From Erythroxylum novogranatense (taxonomy: Eukaryota > Streptophyta > Magnoliopsida > Malpighiales > Erythroxylaceae), in assembly GCA_029891385.1 (NCBI GenBank), contig CM057233.1, positions 9,365,460-9,429,459 of the forward strand: DNA of 64,000 nucleotides, given 5' to 3'. Under the pieces are notes generated by a model. It saw only the letters and a program-made list of their open reading frames with translations, had not been told where the DNA came from and did no database searches. The translations under genes and the position numbers were made by a program. Positions 36,437 to 46,881 of this stretch are shown here, piece after piece. The stretch's first letter is position 1; the number at the start of each line of letters is the position of its first letter.

Positions 36437-37699
36437 AAGGAGAAAACGTGAATGAGAAGATTCCAGAGAACCAAAATGAGTAAGAAAGAGAAAGAGAGTT
36501 GGTGGTTGAGAGAAAAGAAGAGAAAACAAGCTAGGGTTTTAATTTCCTTGGCTTTCCAGAGAGATTTTGAAGTGTTTAAGAGGAGAAAAAGGAAGAGGAG
36601 GAAAAGAGCTTCCATTTGAGCCAAAGATCTTTTCATTTGGTGAAGAATCAAGGTATGATCCTTTTGAATCCTTGGAATTTTGGAAGGATTCTAGTTAATG
36701 GAGTTTAGAAAAAATTGCTTGGGTTTAAATATGCTAGAATCTATTTCAGTGATTATGCATTGTGGGATCCTAAAGTGGATTCCTATTGAATGAGATTTGG
36801 TTTGTCTTAGGAAACTAAGCGAATCCCACCTAAGTGTGTTTACAAGTATGAAGTGCTAAACCATGAATGGGAATTGGATGTTATGAGATCATATGAGGTT
36901 AGAAAAGAGTTGATGAGAAATTAAGTTATGATATAAAGTAATCAAGTGTTCTTGAGAAGTAAGCTTATGAATAAGCTAGACTCATGCAAAGGGTGAAGAT
37001 TGAAAGGAGAATTTAAAATGATCATGTACCAATGAAGTGTGTGAAACATATATGAATTATGAAATGGGAATGAGCATAAAATGTCTATTAGAACATATAC
37101 CCGAGATTGTCATTGAGCATGAATTGTACATTGTACATTGTCCATTGATACATTTGTGCATAAATAAAGGTTTATATGTGTGCAGTTATTGATGAGTGTG
37201 CAATGTGTGTCTTGTATAAATGGACTATGCAGGTTAAGTGTCTGCATTCAGGCGCTCCCCGATTTTGGAAGCAAATGCTAAAATGGAGCGTACTGTGAGT
37301 AGACCTAGATTGGTCTCATTCCATTATTTGTTTATTTGACTTTTTGGTATTAATTGAATTCTGAATGATTGTGTGAATGTGATTGTTATGTTGGTTTTCG
37401 GACAGGAGGTCTGATGATTGTGATATTTGATTAGATATCGAAGTGTTGCATGTATGTGAATAAGCTAAATTAAGTGCACTAAAGTGATTGCTAAGTGATT
37501 TCTGAATGTGACATTGCATGCAAATAAGATGTGATTCTCAACTTAAGGTTGAATGTCGGACCACGGTCCGATGATAAGTGTCCGTGATCAGATAAGAGCA
37601 TGCAATATGTGAGATGCATTCCATGGCATGAAAGCATGAAATATAAAAGCGTTGTGACTTGAGTCGCCTGTATGAAGCGCTTCCACGTAAAGCTATGCT

Positions 37700-37800
37700 C
37701 CGTGATTATGTGATGCGACTGAGCCTAAGGGCCAGTATTATGATTCGACTAAGCCTAAGGGCCAGTATTATGATTCGACTAAGCCTACGGGTCAGTACTC
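37700..37800 (+). repeat. Three ~32-bp tandem units in the solo LTR
   Basis: 'GATGCGACTGAGCCTAAGGGCCAGTATTAT', 'GATTCGACTAAGCCTAAGGGCCAGTATTAT' and 'GATTCGACTAAGCCTACGGGTCAGTACTCT' follow each other directly. The equivalent place in the other family-1 LTR has 'AGAGCCTCGAGCTG…GAGCCTCAGGCTC' repeats instead. Confidence 0.88.
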
Positions 37801-38406
37801 TGTATATGTGAGAGGCATTCAGTCACAACAATAAGAACGAATGTGAGTCTCATACAAATGACATATGCATAATATGAATGCCTAAATGATCTAAGTGTGA
37901 AATTTGATTTATATATGAGATATGTGTATGTGTTATATGACTGGGTGAGCCATCGAGGATGGTCACTCACTGAGTTCGCAAAACTCACCCAAAATTTGCA
38001 ACTATTTTTCAGGATATGAAGAATACCCCGTTAGGCCAACGGGAGTATACTTACAGCATTCAAGTGATGGATAGAGATCGGGATCAGTTCGCATCTGCAT
38101 TAGTGTTTTCTTATTTCTTTATAACATTGTGTATTATGAACTTTTGTACAAATGATTATGTCAATTGTAAAGTCAAATTGACTTAAGTGCTTTGTATTTG
38201 TGAAAGGGCCCAAGTGGCTATAGAAATTATTATTGATTGTATGTGATGATTGGCTTCCGCATAGTGTGTGTTTATGGAATAAAAAAAATCATACTAACTT
38301 TTGAACGAATGTAGTGCACTAGCACGCCACCCTCGCGGGGCACGGACTCGAATATCACCATCGATGTCGAGTTCGGGTCATTGCGGGAGTGGGGTGCTAC
38401 AGGTAA

Positions 38407-38766
38407 TCTATTGGATCTTTTGATGATCTCTTCATGTTTTCACTTCTGTTGATCAATATCATCCCTTTTGCATGTTCTCTATGTCTAAAATCATCTCCAA
38501 AAGTCTACTCCTCCCTTTTGCCTCCACTCATGTCCTTTTATAATAAAATTTAGGGTTTCTGGGAGATACACGGTTTGATATATGTGGCTTTGTAAGTCTC
38601 TTAAAATGTGTAAAGTCACAATTTTAATTTTTGGTCCATGAAGGAAATTATAACCTATAAATTCACTTTGAGCAAATTAAGTATCAAATATACAATAAAA
38701 GTATAAAATATCAAGCAAAATTCATCAAATATGGGTGTATAAATATGGTCAGATATGCATTTATCA
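38407..38766 (-). mobile_element. Athila-like element A2, 3' LTR, 5' part
   Basis: On the minus strand it begins TGATAAATGCATATCTGACC at 38766, the usual Tat/Athila LTR start, directly after the polypurine-associated motif. It continues through the solo LTR insertion to 34187. It contains a TATAAAAGGACATGAG sequence (minus strand, near 38540), a plausible TATA box. Confidence 0.7.
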
Positions 38767-39905
38767 AACATACCAACACTTAAGCTTTTGCTTGTCCTCA
38801 AGGAAACCATAATCAAAATTATAAATCTTACAACATCTGTCTTTCATTAATCCTAACTTGTCCGTTCATACTATAAGTCATCATATCATACTAATCGAAT
38901 TAACGTACAATTGGAGTCAATTTACCCTAAAATTAACTACCTAAGTCAATACTAATAGTAATCACATCTATAATTGCATTGAAGTCAAAAGCATAAACCT
39001 TTACACCTTCACCAAGATTTCACTCCATACACCTAAGTATCTAGGGTGAAAAGTATCAAAATTCTCAAATCAATACAAAATAGAACTCTTACCATAGGCT
39101 TGCAGAAATCAAATGGTCTTACCAAGATTTCACTCCACTTATGTAAACTAGAAGCAAAAATCAAATGGTCTTTATAGGGTAGTAATGGGACTTAGGTTAG
39201 GTAAAATTGGGATAATAATAAAAGGTGTTGAATTGAAGGAAATTTACTAAAGAGACATTATATGAAGCTTGTTTATAAGACACACAAGTCCATTCATTAT
39301 AAAACTAATGGTACTACATATATTTTCTTCTTCATTTCTATGTTTTTTTAATCACAATAGTTTTTGAGCATTCATCAGGTACAACTATTAAAGAGATATT
39401 GGACCTTTTAAACTTTTAAACAACCAAATAATGTAAATAATCTTTGAGGTCTAAAATAATAAAAAGGCTTTCAAAGAAAAAAAAAAGGATAACGGTTATT
39501 AATTGAGGTTATAGACAATGAAAAAGGCTAAGGCTCAAACTTAGTTATTCCTAAGGGATAAAATAAGGTAAGATAATAATCAAAGAAATAGGCTAAAACA
39601 AGTGGTTAATCAAAGTGCCTTCATCATTTCAATGTTTCTAATTTAAAAATTGTAATCTTAATTTGCATAATAAAAGCAAGTTCTAAAATCATTCAACTAT
39701 GCGTGATAACACATATGAAAGCAATAAAAGAGCTTGAAATTTTTTCAGATTTTGTTCTTAGGCTCAAAAGCTTAAGAAAAAAAGGGAGTTAATGTGTGTT
39801 AATAGTATGCAATTTTTATTCAATATAACTATCTCAATTGTGACATACCAGCCCATAGAGCATATGTCCAAACATACCAGAGGATATTCGAAAACATACT
39901 ATATG
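38767..39905 (-). other. A2 3' untranslated interior with polypurine motif
   Basis: On the minus strand, CCTTGAGGACAAGCAAAAGCTTAAGTG (38779-38804) precedes the LTR start, the hallmark of Tat/Athila elements. Further right no coding frame is visible, as expected for the long 3' untranslated part of these elements. Confidence 0.7.
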
Positions 39906-39910
39906 AAAAT

Positions 39911-42900
39911 TGTAACATCCCATTACCTATGGGAAGGTTAGAATAATAAATATGAGTGAACAATGAGAGTTTAGAAATGCTTGTGCATGCTCATGCATAA
40001 TGTGACATACACATATATGTAAATAGTGAAGTTGTTGCACCTGAAAATAATTGTACATGCATTCATGAATAATTCCAGGTATAATTAGATCGAGTTGTGA
40101 TTTTTGACTATTTTGAGAATTTTGAATTTAATTATGATGAAAATTCTATTGGACAATAAGAGTATTGTATTTGTGAATTTTGTTAAATGTAGGCATAGAT
40201 TTTGGAAAAGTATAGAAAATAGGAAAAAAGACCTCAAATGAAGAATTGGAGATAGTTGGATTGTAAAGAAGAGAGTTAAGGGAGTTAGTTTCAAAAGAAA
40301 CTAAGTAGAGCTTAGTTATTTGAAAAGTGACAAATGTCACTTAGGTTTATGTACTTTGCTAGAAGTAGGTCACTGTTTTCTAAAAGTTGAAAGGTTAGGT
40401 CACTATTTTCTGAAAGTTGAAAGGTTAAGTTATATGTCTAAGTTCATTCTTCACTGGGATCATCTCCAAATGTTCTTCCCGTCCACAGAGTTTCCCTCTA
40501 ACACCTTCTAAATGATTCTCTGTTTTCCTTTCCTTCGCTAACCCCACTTTGCTATTCGTATCTTCTACCCTAAGAAAAACCAGAAGTTGGTCATTATCTT
40601 CAGTGAAGTATGTAAAATTGCATGAAGTTAGGGCTTGAAGATTTTGGAGTTTTCAATAGATAAGTAGTGAATAAATCCTTTTGAGTTGATGATTTATGAA
40701 AGAAAGTTGATGAGTTACTGTCATCTAAATGGAAAGTGACATTTAAGTGTATATTCATAAATACTGGGTGGTTGGGAGGAAATAAATTTAGTTATAGTGT
40801 TAAATTAGTTTTTGAAAGATTTTTTTGTGATTTGGTGATGTAAAAGTGAAGTTGGAGTTGAGATAACAAAAGCTTGATCTGAAATTTCAGAAAAACTTCT
40901 GTACCAATCTAGATAGATTCATTTAATGGCCTTATGAAAGTTATAGTTCTTCTTTTAATCTTCCCAATAGTATATAGTATGAAAACTATGGACATTTGAG
41001 CTGAAAGCCAGGGTCCTTATAAGGGAAGATGTATAAGAGAGGAGTTGCTATCATTTGTGTTTTACTTCTTCTGTGATGACATTATCTCATTCTGGGTTTT
41101 CTTTGTGATGACGTCATCTCCTTCTATGTTTTGTATCGTCTTTGTTTTGCTATCTTCTGTGTTTTGCTATCGTCTACCTTTCGCTTCTTTTGTGTTACTG
41201 TTTATGAACTCCTTCTGTGTTACTATTCATGAACTCCTTCTATGTTACTATTCATGAACTCCTTTTGTGTTACTGTTCATGAACTTCTTCTTTGTTACTC
41301 TTCATGAACTCCTTCTGTGTTTTATTTCTTATGTGTTTTGGTTCCTTCTAAGTTTCGCTTCTTCTAAGTTTTGTTCCTTCTGAGTTTTTGCTTCTTCTGT
41401 CCTTCTTCGCCTGGCCATAACTTCTTCTATAGGAGTCCAAATGAATTGCTTCTTGAACCATTAGACTCGTAAGACATTACCCTACATCTTCTCCTAAAAA
41501 TCATAGCCATCCAAAATGAATTAAGAAAGCTTGAGTGAGAAACGTGGAACGGGTACGGTGAGTGCGCCCTTATATTATATAAAATGGGGTTATTCCACTG
41601 AACATATTTCAGTGTTTCGATTATGTTTGGATCTATAGGATTCCAAATGAGTAATGAATTGTGATTTCGATGGTTTTAGTAAGGCATAAACCTAAGCAAG
41701 AATCATACTTAGATGAGTTTCAAATATAGGACTGATAATGGAAGAACGATACCAGGATTGTCATGAGCATGCATTGTACATAAGTTATTTCATACACGTG
41801 CATCATTGGATACTTATGATTGAAGAAATCGTGATATTGTGTATATTATTTGTTATAAAGGAGTAACTGGAACGTCAGCCTCCAGATGTTACCGGATCTT
41901 CCAGGCATTAGCTTCGGGAGAAACTTGTGAGTAACCTAGACAGTCTCACTTAATTACTTGATTGCTTAGATTATATTTTGAATAATGATTGAATCAATTT
42001 TAATTGTGGATTCCGAACAGAAGGTCCGATGACTGTGAAATGTGGATTGTGATATTGAAGTGTGGCTTGAATGTGAATGTGCAGACCTATGTGTTTTATC
42101 AAGTGAATAATCGTGTTACGTGCATTTCATTCATGCATTCAAAGTCAGATAATGGAAGTTGTGACTAGAGTAGCCAATTATTAGAGCTTAAAGCTCAATG
42201 TGTGGTAATGAGCCTCGCACTCAAAAGTGTTTCAGAGCCTCAAGCTCAACGTATAATGAGCCTTGTATCCTCCACGGATAAGGGACAGTTATTAATGAGC
42301 CCGGTATCCAAAATGGATATGGTACAGTTCAGGCACTCAGTCACAATAACGAAACAATTGGAAAAGAGTCTCATGATCATTTCATATGCATTTGGTTATG
42401 TAGCTTCGATTGATTGAAATGCATAATTTGTTTATACTTAAGTGAAAATGTGATACTTATTTGAATTGCAAAATCGTGAAATAATTGATATGTGAATTAA
42501 TGTGTTGCATGAATTGAGTGAACCATCGATGATAGTTATCTCATTGAGTCCGCAAAACTCATCAAAATTGTAACGTTGACTTTTCAAGACCGAGAGACGA
42601 CCCTAACTACTGAGAGGCTCCACTGCCGTGTGGATTGTGATTTAACAAGAGAAGTCATGGCTCAAAGGTCAGTCAGCTAGGATTTTGGAGGGCTTAGATA
42701 GATTTATTATGTTTTCCTCTTTCATGTAGTACAATGGTACTAGGTTTTGTTAATTTACATGTGGAAAAAAGTCGAAAGACACAATGTAGACTCTTGGTTT
42801 GAATTAATGAAATGAGGAAAAAAAAGATGGTTTTAGAAATATTATGATTTTCTATTGATGCTTATTAAGTGATTAATGATACAATACCATGTGAAGTAAG

Positions 42901-42995
42901 TGTAATGATCGATTATAGCTCGCCCTTATCGTCGGATATGTACCGGAATGACCTCCGGGCATTCCGGTGGGTACATTGCTGTAAGGGGCGCTATA
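39911..42995 (+). mobile_element. Solo LTR, Tekay-type family 2, 3.1 kb, TSD AAAAT
   Basis: It starts TGTAACATCCCATTACC and ends GGGGCGCTATA (a C-to-T change of CTACA). It is flanked by perfect AAAAT (39906-39910, 42996-43000). Its blocks match the minus copy at 11831-15729. They include CAGCCTCCAGATGTTACCGGATC…CATTAGCTTCGGGAG near 41880-41925 and the GAGCCT/GGATA repeats at 42190-42330. They also include an inverted repeat TACCGGAATGaCCTCCGGgCATTCCGGTGGGTAC at 42950-42975. The U3 holds a TTCTGTGTTACTGTTCATGAACTCC tandem repeat (41190-41310) and TGTGATGACGTCATC at 41104. Confidence 0.94.
41195..41320 (+). repeat. Tandem repeat GTTACTGTTCATGAACTCCTTCTGT
   Basis: About five copies of a 25-base unit (GTTACT[G/A]TTCATGAACTCCTTCT[G/A]T) in a row. 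The unit contains the inverted repeat GTTCATGAAC. Confidence 0.9.
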
Positions 42996-43000
42996 AAAAT

Positions 43001-43440
43001 GGTACAGTAGCTCACAGTAATTGAGTTTACACATCTAAGTTAACTCACAGTAAGCTCCAAAAAAGTTATTCCCTTGATGTTCTAGCAATGTCTGGATATT
43101 GACGATCACCTTGTGCGTCTATCATCATGCAATACACACATAGTTCACAAATCACTAATTTATTTGATCATATGAATATACAATCATGTACATATATATA
43201 TGTTATGTTTCAATGCATGCTCAATTGACTTTCCAAGTATGTATTCACATATAATATCTTAACTATTCAAACATTATAGCTTGTATACAACTAGTTTGCA
43301 ATCAGGTTTATACCTTAAGTAAGCTTGATTTACTCCAAATTCATCAATCATACATTCACCAAACTTTTACAATATATAATCATACAATTTCCCAATTCTC
43401 ATTCATCCATACGTAATACATATTATTCAAATCCTTAAGA
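43001..43440. other. AT-rich sequence, probably A2 interior; no gene
   Basis: The base after the right AAAAT duplication continues the sequence to the left of the solo LTR, so this belongs with A2 or its flank. No coding frame or repeat terminus was recognised. Confidence 0.45.
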
Positions 43441-43736
43441 TAATGTTTGTGTTGGACCCCACCCCCCACCTTTTAGGTATTTGCGGGTTATACCACGGCG
43501 GGTGTTTGCGGGTTATACCACGGCATCCAACTCAATCAGTATTGTCCCCTCTGGCCTTAGGTGAGTTCTAGCCCTCGAACCCAAGACCTCAGGTGTAGGG
43601 TCCGTGAACTCTGGCCACGCGACCACTTCTGATGAGCCGGCCTCTCACTTGAGACTCGGTATTGTCCTCTTTAGCGCTTGGGTGAGCCCATGACTCGAAA
43701 CCAAGACCTCAAGGTTTTGTTGTTATTTAAGAACAC

Positions 43737-43775
43737 GCCTCTTACCATTGAGTCATTGGCTCAATGGTAAGAGGC
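43737..43775. repeat. Perfect 16-bp-arm palindrome at the head-to-head junction of units A and B
   Basis: GCCTCTTACCATTGAG (43737-43752) and CTCAATGGTAAGAGGC (43760-43775) are exact reverse complements around a 7-base loop. The arms are the A-box ends of two oppositely oriented units. Confidence 0.95.
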
Positions 43776-43908
43776 GTCCACGCAAAGTGGGACAAAACCT
43801 TGAGGTCAGGTTCAGCGATGGCTCACCCGATCGAGAGGACAATACTGGAATCTGGGCGTAGAGGTCGAGCTCATCAGAAGCGGTCACGTGGCCCAAGTTC
43901 ACGGACCT

Positions 43909-43938
43909 TACATTAAAAAGGTGTCTTTTTAATGTAGG
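43909..43938. repeat. Hairpin between SINE-like units B and C
   Basis: TTACATTAAAAA-GGTGTC-TTTTTAATGTAG: 10-base arms ACATTAAAAA/TTTTTAATGT around a 6-base loop, placed exactly between the end of one unit and the start of the next. Confidence 0.85.
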
Positions 43939-44165
43939 GTTCAATGGCTCAATGGTAAGAGGCGTCCACGCAAAGTGGGACAAAACCTTGAGGTCTTGGG
44001 TTCGAGCAGTGGCTCACCCTTGATCAGAGAGGACAATACCTGGAGTGCTGGCGGTAGAGGCCGGACTCTACTGTAGTGGTCGCGTGGCCCAAGTTCACGG
44101 ACCCTACATCAGGGTTTTGTTCCACTTTAAGTGGACGCCTCTCACCATTGAGCCATTTAACAAGA

Positions 44166-44955
44166 CCGGCGCTCCTCAAGGTGAAGTGCTCGTCCAAATA
44201 AACCCCTTCTCTAAAAGATCCTCCAATTGCTCCTTAAGCTCTTTCAGCTCAGCAGGAGCCATCCTGTAAGGTGGAATAGAGATAGGAGCTATCCCGGGAG
44301 CCAAATCAATAGCAAACGCGATCTCCCTCTCCGGTGGCAAACCGGGCAACTCCTCAGGAAACACATCAGGAAATTCCCTCATAATGGGAATATCCTCCAC
44401 CGTGCTCTCTTTTACACTGGTATCCATAACACACGCCAAGAAGGCTTCACAGCCTCTTCCCATTAGTCTATCAGCTAACAAAGCTGAAACAAGCCTTGGC
44501 GGTGTCGACTTCCTATCTCCTCTGAAAACTACTTTCTGACCCTCTCCCAGATCAAATTCCACTTCCTTTCGACCACAATCCAGCTTCGCCTTATATTTCT
44601 CCATCACATCCATTCCGACGATCACATCTAACCCCTTCAGATCTAGAGGTAGCAGATCCACTACCAAACTAGATCCATCGATCACAAGCTCACAATCTCG
44701 AAAGATCCAGCTCACAATAACATTCATCCCTAACGGAGTACTAACAAGTAGGAAATCATCTAACAAAACTGATTGCATACCAGGCAATATCATACTTGCA
44801 GAGACATAGGAATGCATGGAACCAGAATCAAAGAGTACATATACATCAGAATGAAAAAGCTGAGCCATACCAGTAACAACCTCCGGTGTGGCTGCAGCCT
44901 CCTCTCGAGTCATAGCAAACACCCGAGCCTGTGCTTGCCCTCTCGGTCTACCTGG
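44166..44955 (-). pseudogene. T-main gag end, protease and start of RT, inverted
   Basis: The minus-strand frame carries '[21 protein letters not shown]', the C-terminal gag/linker of Tekay elements (44945-44885). It continues with protease (aspartic, cleaves the polyprotein) '[13 protein letters not shown]' with the catalytic DSG at about 44835, and 'LDVIVGMDVMEKY'. Next is 'FPDVFPEELPGLPPEREI…PYRMAPAELKELKEQL…EKGFI' (44385-44196), the RT N-terminal lead-in. It then reads 'SP*GAPVL', where Trp has become a stop. The RT core continues not here but on the plus strand at 44961, so this piece is inverted relative to the rest. The upstream part of the long minus frame, beyond 44955, is antisense to RT and not a protein. 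Confidence 0.9.
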
Positions 44956-44960
44956 AGGAT

Positions 44961-46875
44961 GTGCATTGACTACAGGAGGATAAATAAGGTGACAGTGAAG
45001 AACAAGTATCCTTTGCCTCGGATAGATGATTTGTTTGATCAACTGCAGGGGGCAACAGTCTTCTCTAAGATTGATCTCCGTTCTGGCTACCATCAACTCA
45101 GGATTAAGGAGTCTGATATGGGCAAGACAGCCTTCAGGACACGGTATGACCATTATGAATTTTTGGTTATGCCTTTCGGATTGACCAATGCTCCTGCTGC
45201 TTTTATGGATCTGATGAACAGGGTCTTTAAGGAGTTTTTGGATCAGTTTGTTATCGTGTTCATCGATGACATTCTGATATATTTCAGGAGTGAGGAAGAA
45301 CATGAGGAGCACTTGAGAATTGTATTGCAGAGATTGAGGGAGAGACAGCTGTACGTCAAATTCACTAAATGTGAATTTTGGCTTCGAGAAGTGGTCTTCC
45401 TTGGCCACATTATTTCTGAGAAGGGCGTGCATGTGGATCCCAAAAAGATTGAAGCTGAAGTGAATTGGCAAGCTCCGACTACAGTGACAAAGGTGAGGAG
45501 CTTTCTGGGTTTAGCAGGTTATTACAGGAGATTTGTGGAGGGTTTCTCCATGATTGCTGCTCCTTTGACCAAATTGTTGAGAAAGAACCATAAGTTTGTC
45601 TGGAGTGATGAGTGCCAGAAGAGTTTTGAGGAACTGAAGCATAGATTGACTAGTGCTCCAGTTCTGGCTTTGCCTACAGGAGACGGGAGTTATACTGTGT
45701 ATAGTGATGCCTCCAGAAAGGAGTTGGGATGTGTGCTTATGCAGAAAGATAAGGTGATAGCATATGCCTCACGGCAGCTTAAGCCTTATGAGGTGAACTA
45801 TCCGACCCATTATCTGGAGTTAACAGCTGTGATCTTTGCCTTGAAGATCTGGAGGCATTATCTGTATGGAGTGCAAACCAGGATCTTTACAGATCACAAG
45901 AGTCTCAAATATCTGTTGAGTCAGAAGGAGCTGAATTTGAGATAGAGGAAATGGATTGAGCTGCTCGAGGATTATGACCTGTTGATTGAGTATCATCCAG
46001 GTAAGGCCAATGTTGTTGCAGATGCTTTGAGCAGGAAGTCTTCCATAGCATATGCGCACGATCTATCCGCCGCTATTGGAAGAGATGGCTAAGCTCAGGA
46101 TCGATTTAAAGCGGGAGGAATCGATTGCATGATTGCCACTTTTCAGGTGACACCGATTCTCGAGAGAAAAGTGAAAGAGTTCTGTGCTCGGGATCCCGAA
46201 TTGAGTAATTTGTGGGAAGAGGTGCGAGAGGGTAAGGAGTCCGGTATGGTCCGAGTGATGATGGACTCTGGCGATCGTGAATAGGCTCTGTATTCCTGAT
46301 GTCAAGGAGGTAAAGATGAGATTCTGGATGAGGCGCATAATGCACCTTATGTTATGCACCCAGGTAGCACTAGGATGTACAGGGATCTCAGGGAACATTT
46401 CTGGTGGAGAGGAATGAAGAAGGATGTGGCCGAGTATGTGAATAAGTGTCTGGTGTGTCAGCAAGTCAAGGCTGAGCATCAGGCACCTTCAGGCCAATTG
46501 AGGCCATTATCCATTCCTGAGTGGAAATGGCAGAGAGTCACTATGGATTTTCTGATGGGGTTGCCCAGGATCAGTAGGAGGCATGATGCCATATGGGTGA
46601 TTGTGGATAGATTGACGAAATCAGCCCATTTTCTGGCAATCAGACAGACAGATCCTCTGCATGTGCTAGCTAAGAAGTACATTGATGAGGTTGTGAGATT
46701 GCAGGGGATCCCAGATTCGATAGTGTCTGATAGCGATTTTCGTTTTACTTCGAGATTTTGGGGCAGTTTGCAGGAGGCTATGGGCACTAAGTTGAGTTTC
46801 AGCACTGCTTTCCATCCTCAGACCGATGGTCAATCTGAGAGGACCATTCGGACACTTGAGGGAATGCTCAGGGCT
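44961..46875 (+). pseudogene. T-main pol: reverse transcriptase, RNase H, integrase (first part)
   Basis: These are the enzymes that copy and integrate a Tekay/Del-type Ty3/gypsy element. RT starts abruptly at '[12 protein letters not shown]' (44961) and has '[12 protein letters not shown]' and the catalytic 'FIDDILIY' (about 45265). RNase H has '[11 protein letters not shown]' and 'TDHKSLKYL'. A CAG-to-TAG stop at 45943 precedes '[16 protein letters not shown]'. The integrase has the zinc-binding 'MHPGSTRMYRDL…CLVCQQVK' (46350-46470), the first Asp in 'TMDFLMGLPR', the second in 'IVSDSDFRF', and the Glu in 'DGQSERTIRTLE' (46828-46860). The region 46040-46350 has frameshifts and stops. At 46877 a copia element interrupts the integrase; the protein resumes at 55042. 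The first ~60 codons of the open frame before 44961 are antisense to the inverted protease piece. Confidence 0.92.
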
Positions 46876-46881
46876 TGTGTT

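Larger units (their letters stand above)
34973..38401 (+). mobile_element. Solo LTR, Tekay-type family 1, 3.4 kb, TSD GGTAA
   Basis: It starts TGTAACATCCCGTCC and ends GCGGGAGTGGGGTGCTACA, collinear with 26247-29880. It is flanked by perfect GGTAA repeats (34968-34972, 38402-38406). There is no internal domain. Compared with the other copy, the GTAGACGATAAAA tandem tract is reduced. A TGATTCGACTAAGCCTAAGGGCCAGTATTA unit of about 32 bases is repeated three times at 37707-37797. Confidence 0.95.
43440..44160. repeat. Cluster of four tRNA-derived SINE-like units in mixed orientation
   Basis: A ~165-base unit is present as A (minus, about 43753 down to 43440, with extra 3' sequence), B (plus, 43754-43912), C (plus, 43940-44110) and D (minus, partial, 44158-44113). 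Each begins TGGCTCAATGGTAAGAGGCG, a good RNA polymerase III A box. About 45 bases later follows TTGAGGTC…GGGTTCGAGC, a B-box-like sequence in units A and C that is decayed in B. Then come GGCTCACCC…GAGGACAATACC and GTGGCCCAAGTTCACGGACCCTACA. The head suggests a tRNA-derived SINE. I do not recognise the body as a named family, and no poly-A or target duplication is clear. Confidence 0.7.

Noticed and set aside
43001..43012. TGGTACAGTAGC after the solo LTR at 39911-42995 as a decayed tRNA-Met primer site (which would make it a 5' LTR)
   Set aside because: The perfect AAAAT duplication on both sides of the LTR shows it is solo. The resemblance includes part of the duplication and needs two indels, and no gag follows.
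43754..44110. Possible functional tRNA genes (A-box and B-box-like sequences)
   Set aside because: The units do not form a convincing acceptor stem, are followed by a common ~110-bp non-tRNA body, and occur as several diverged copies, so a SINE-like repeat is more likely.
44956..45471. N-terminal ~170 codons of the long minus-strand frame over the T-main RT
   Set aside because: They are antisense to RT (plus strand). Only the part left of about 44955 is the real, inverted gag-protease segment.
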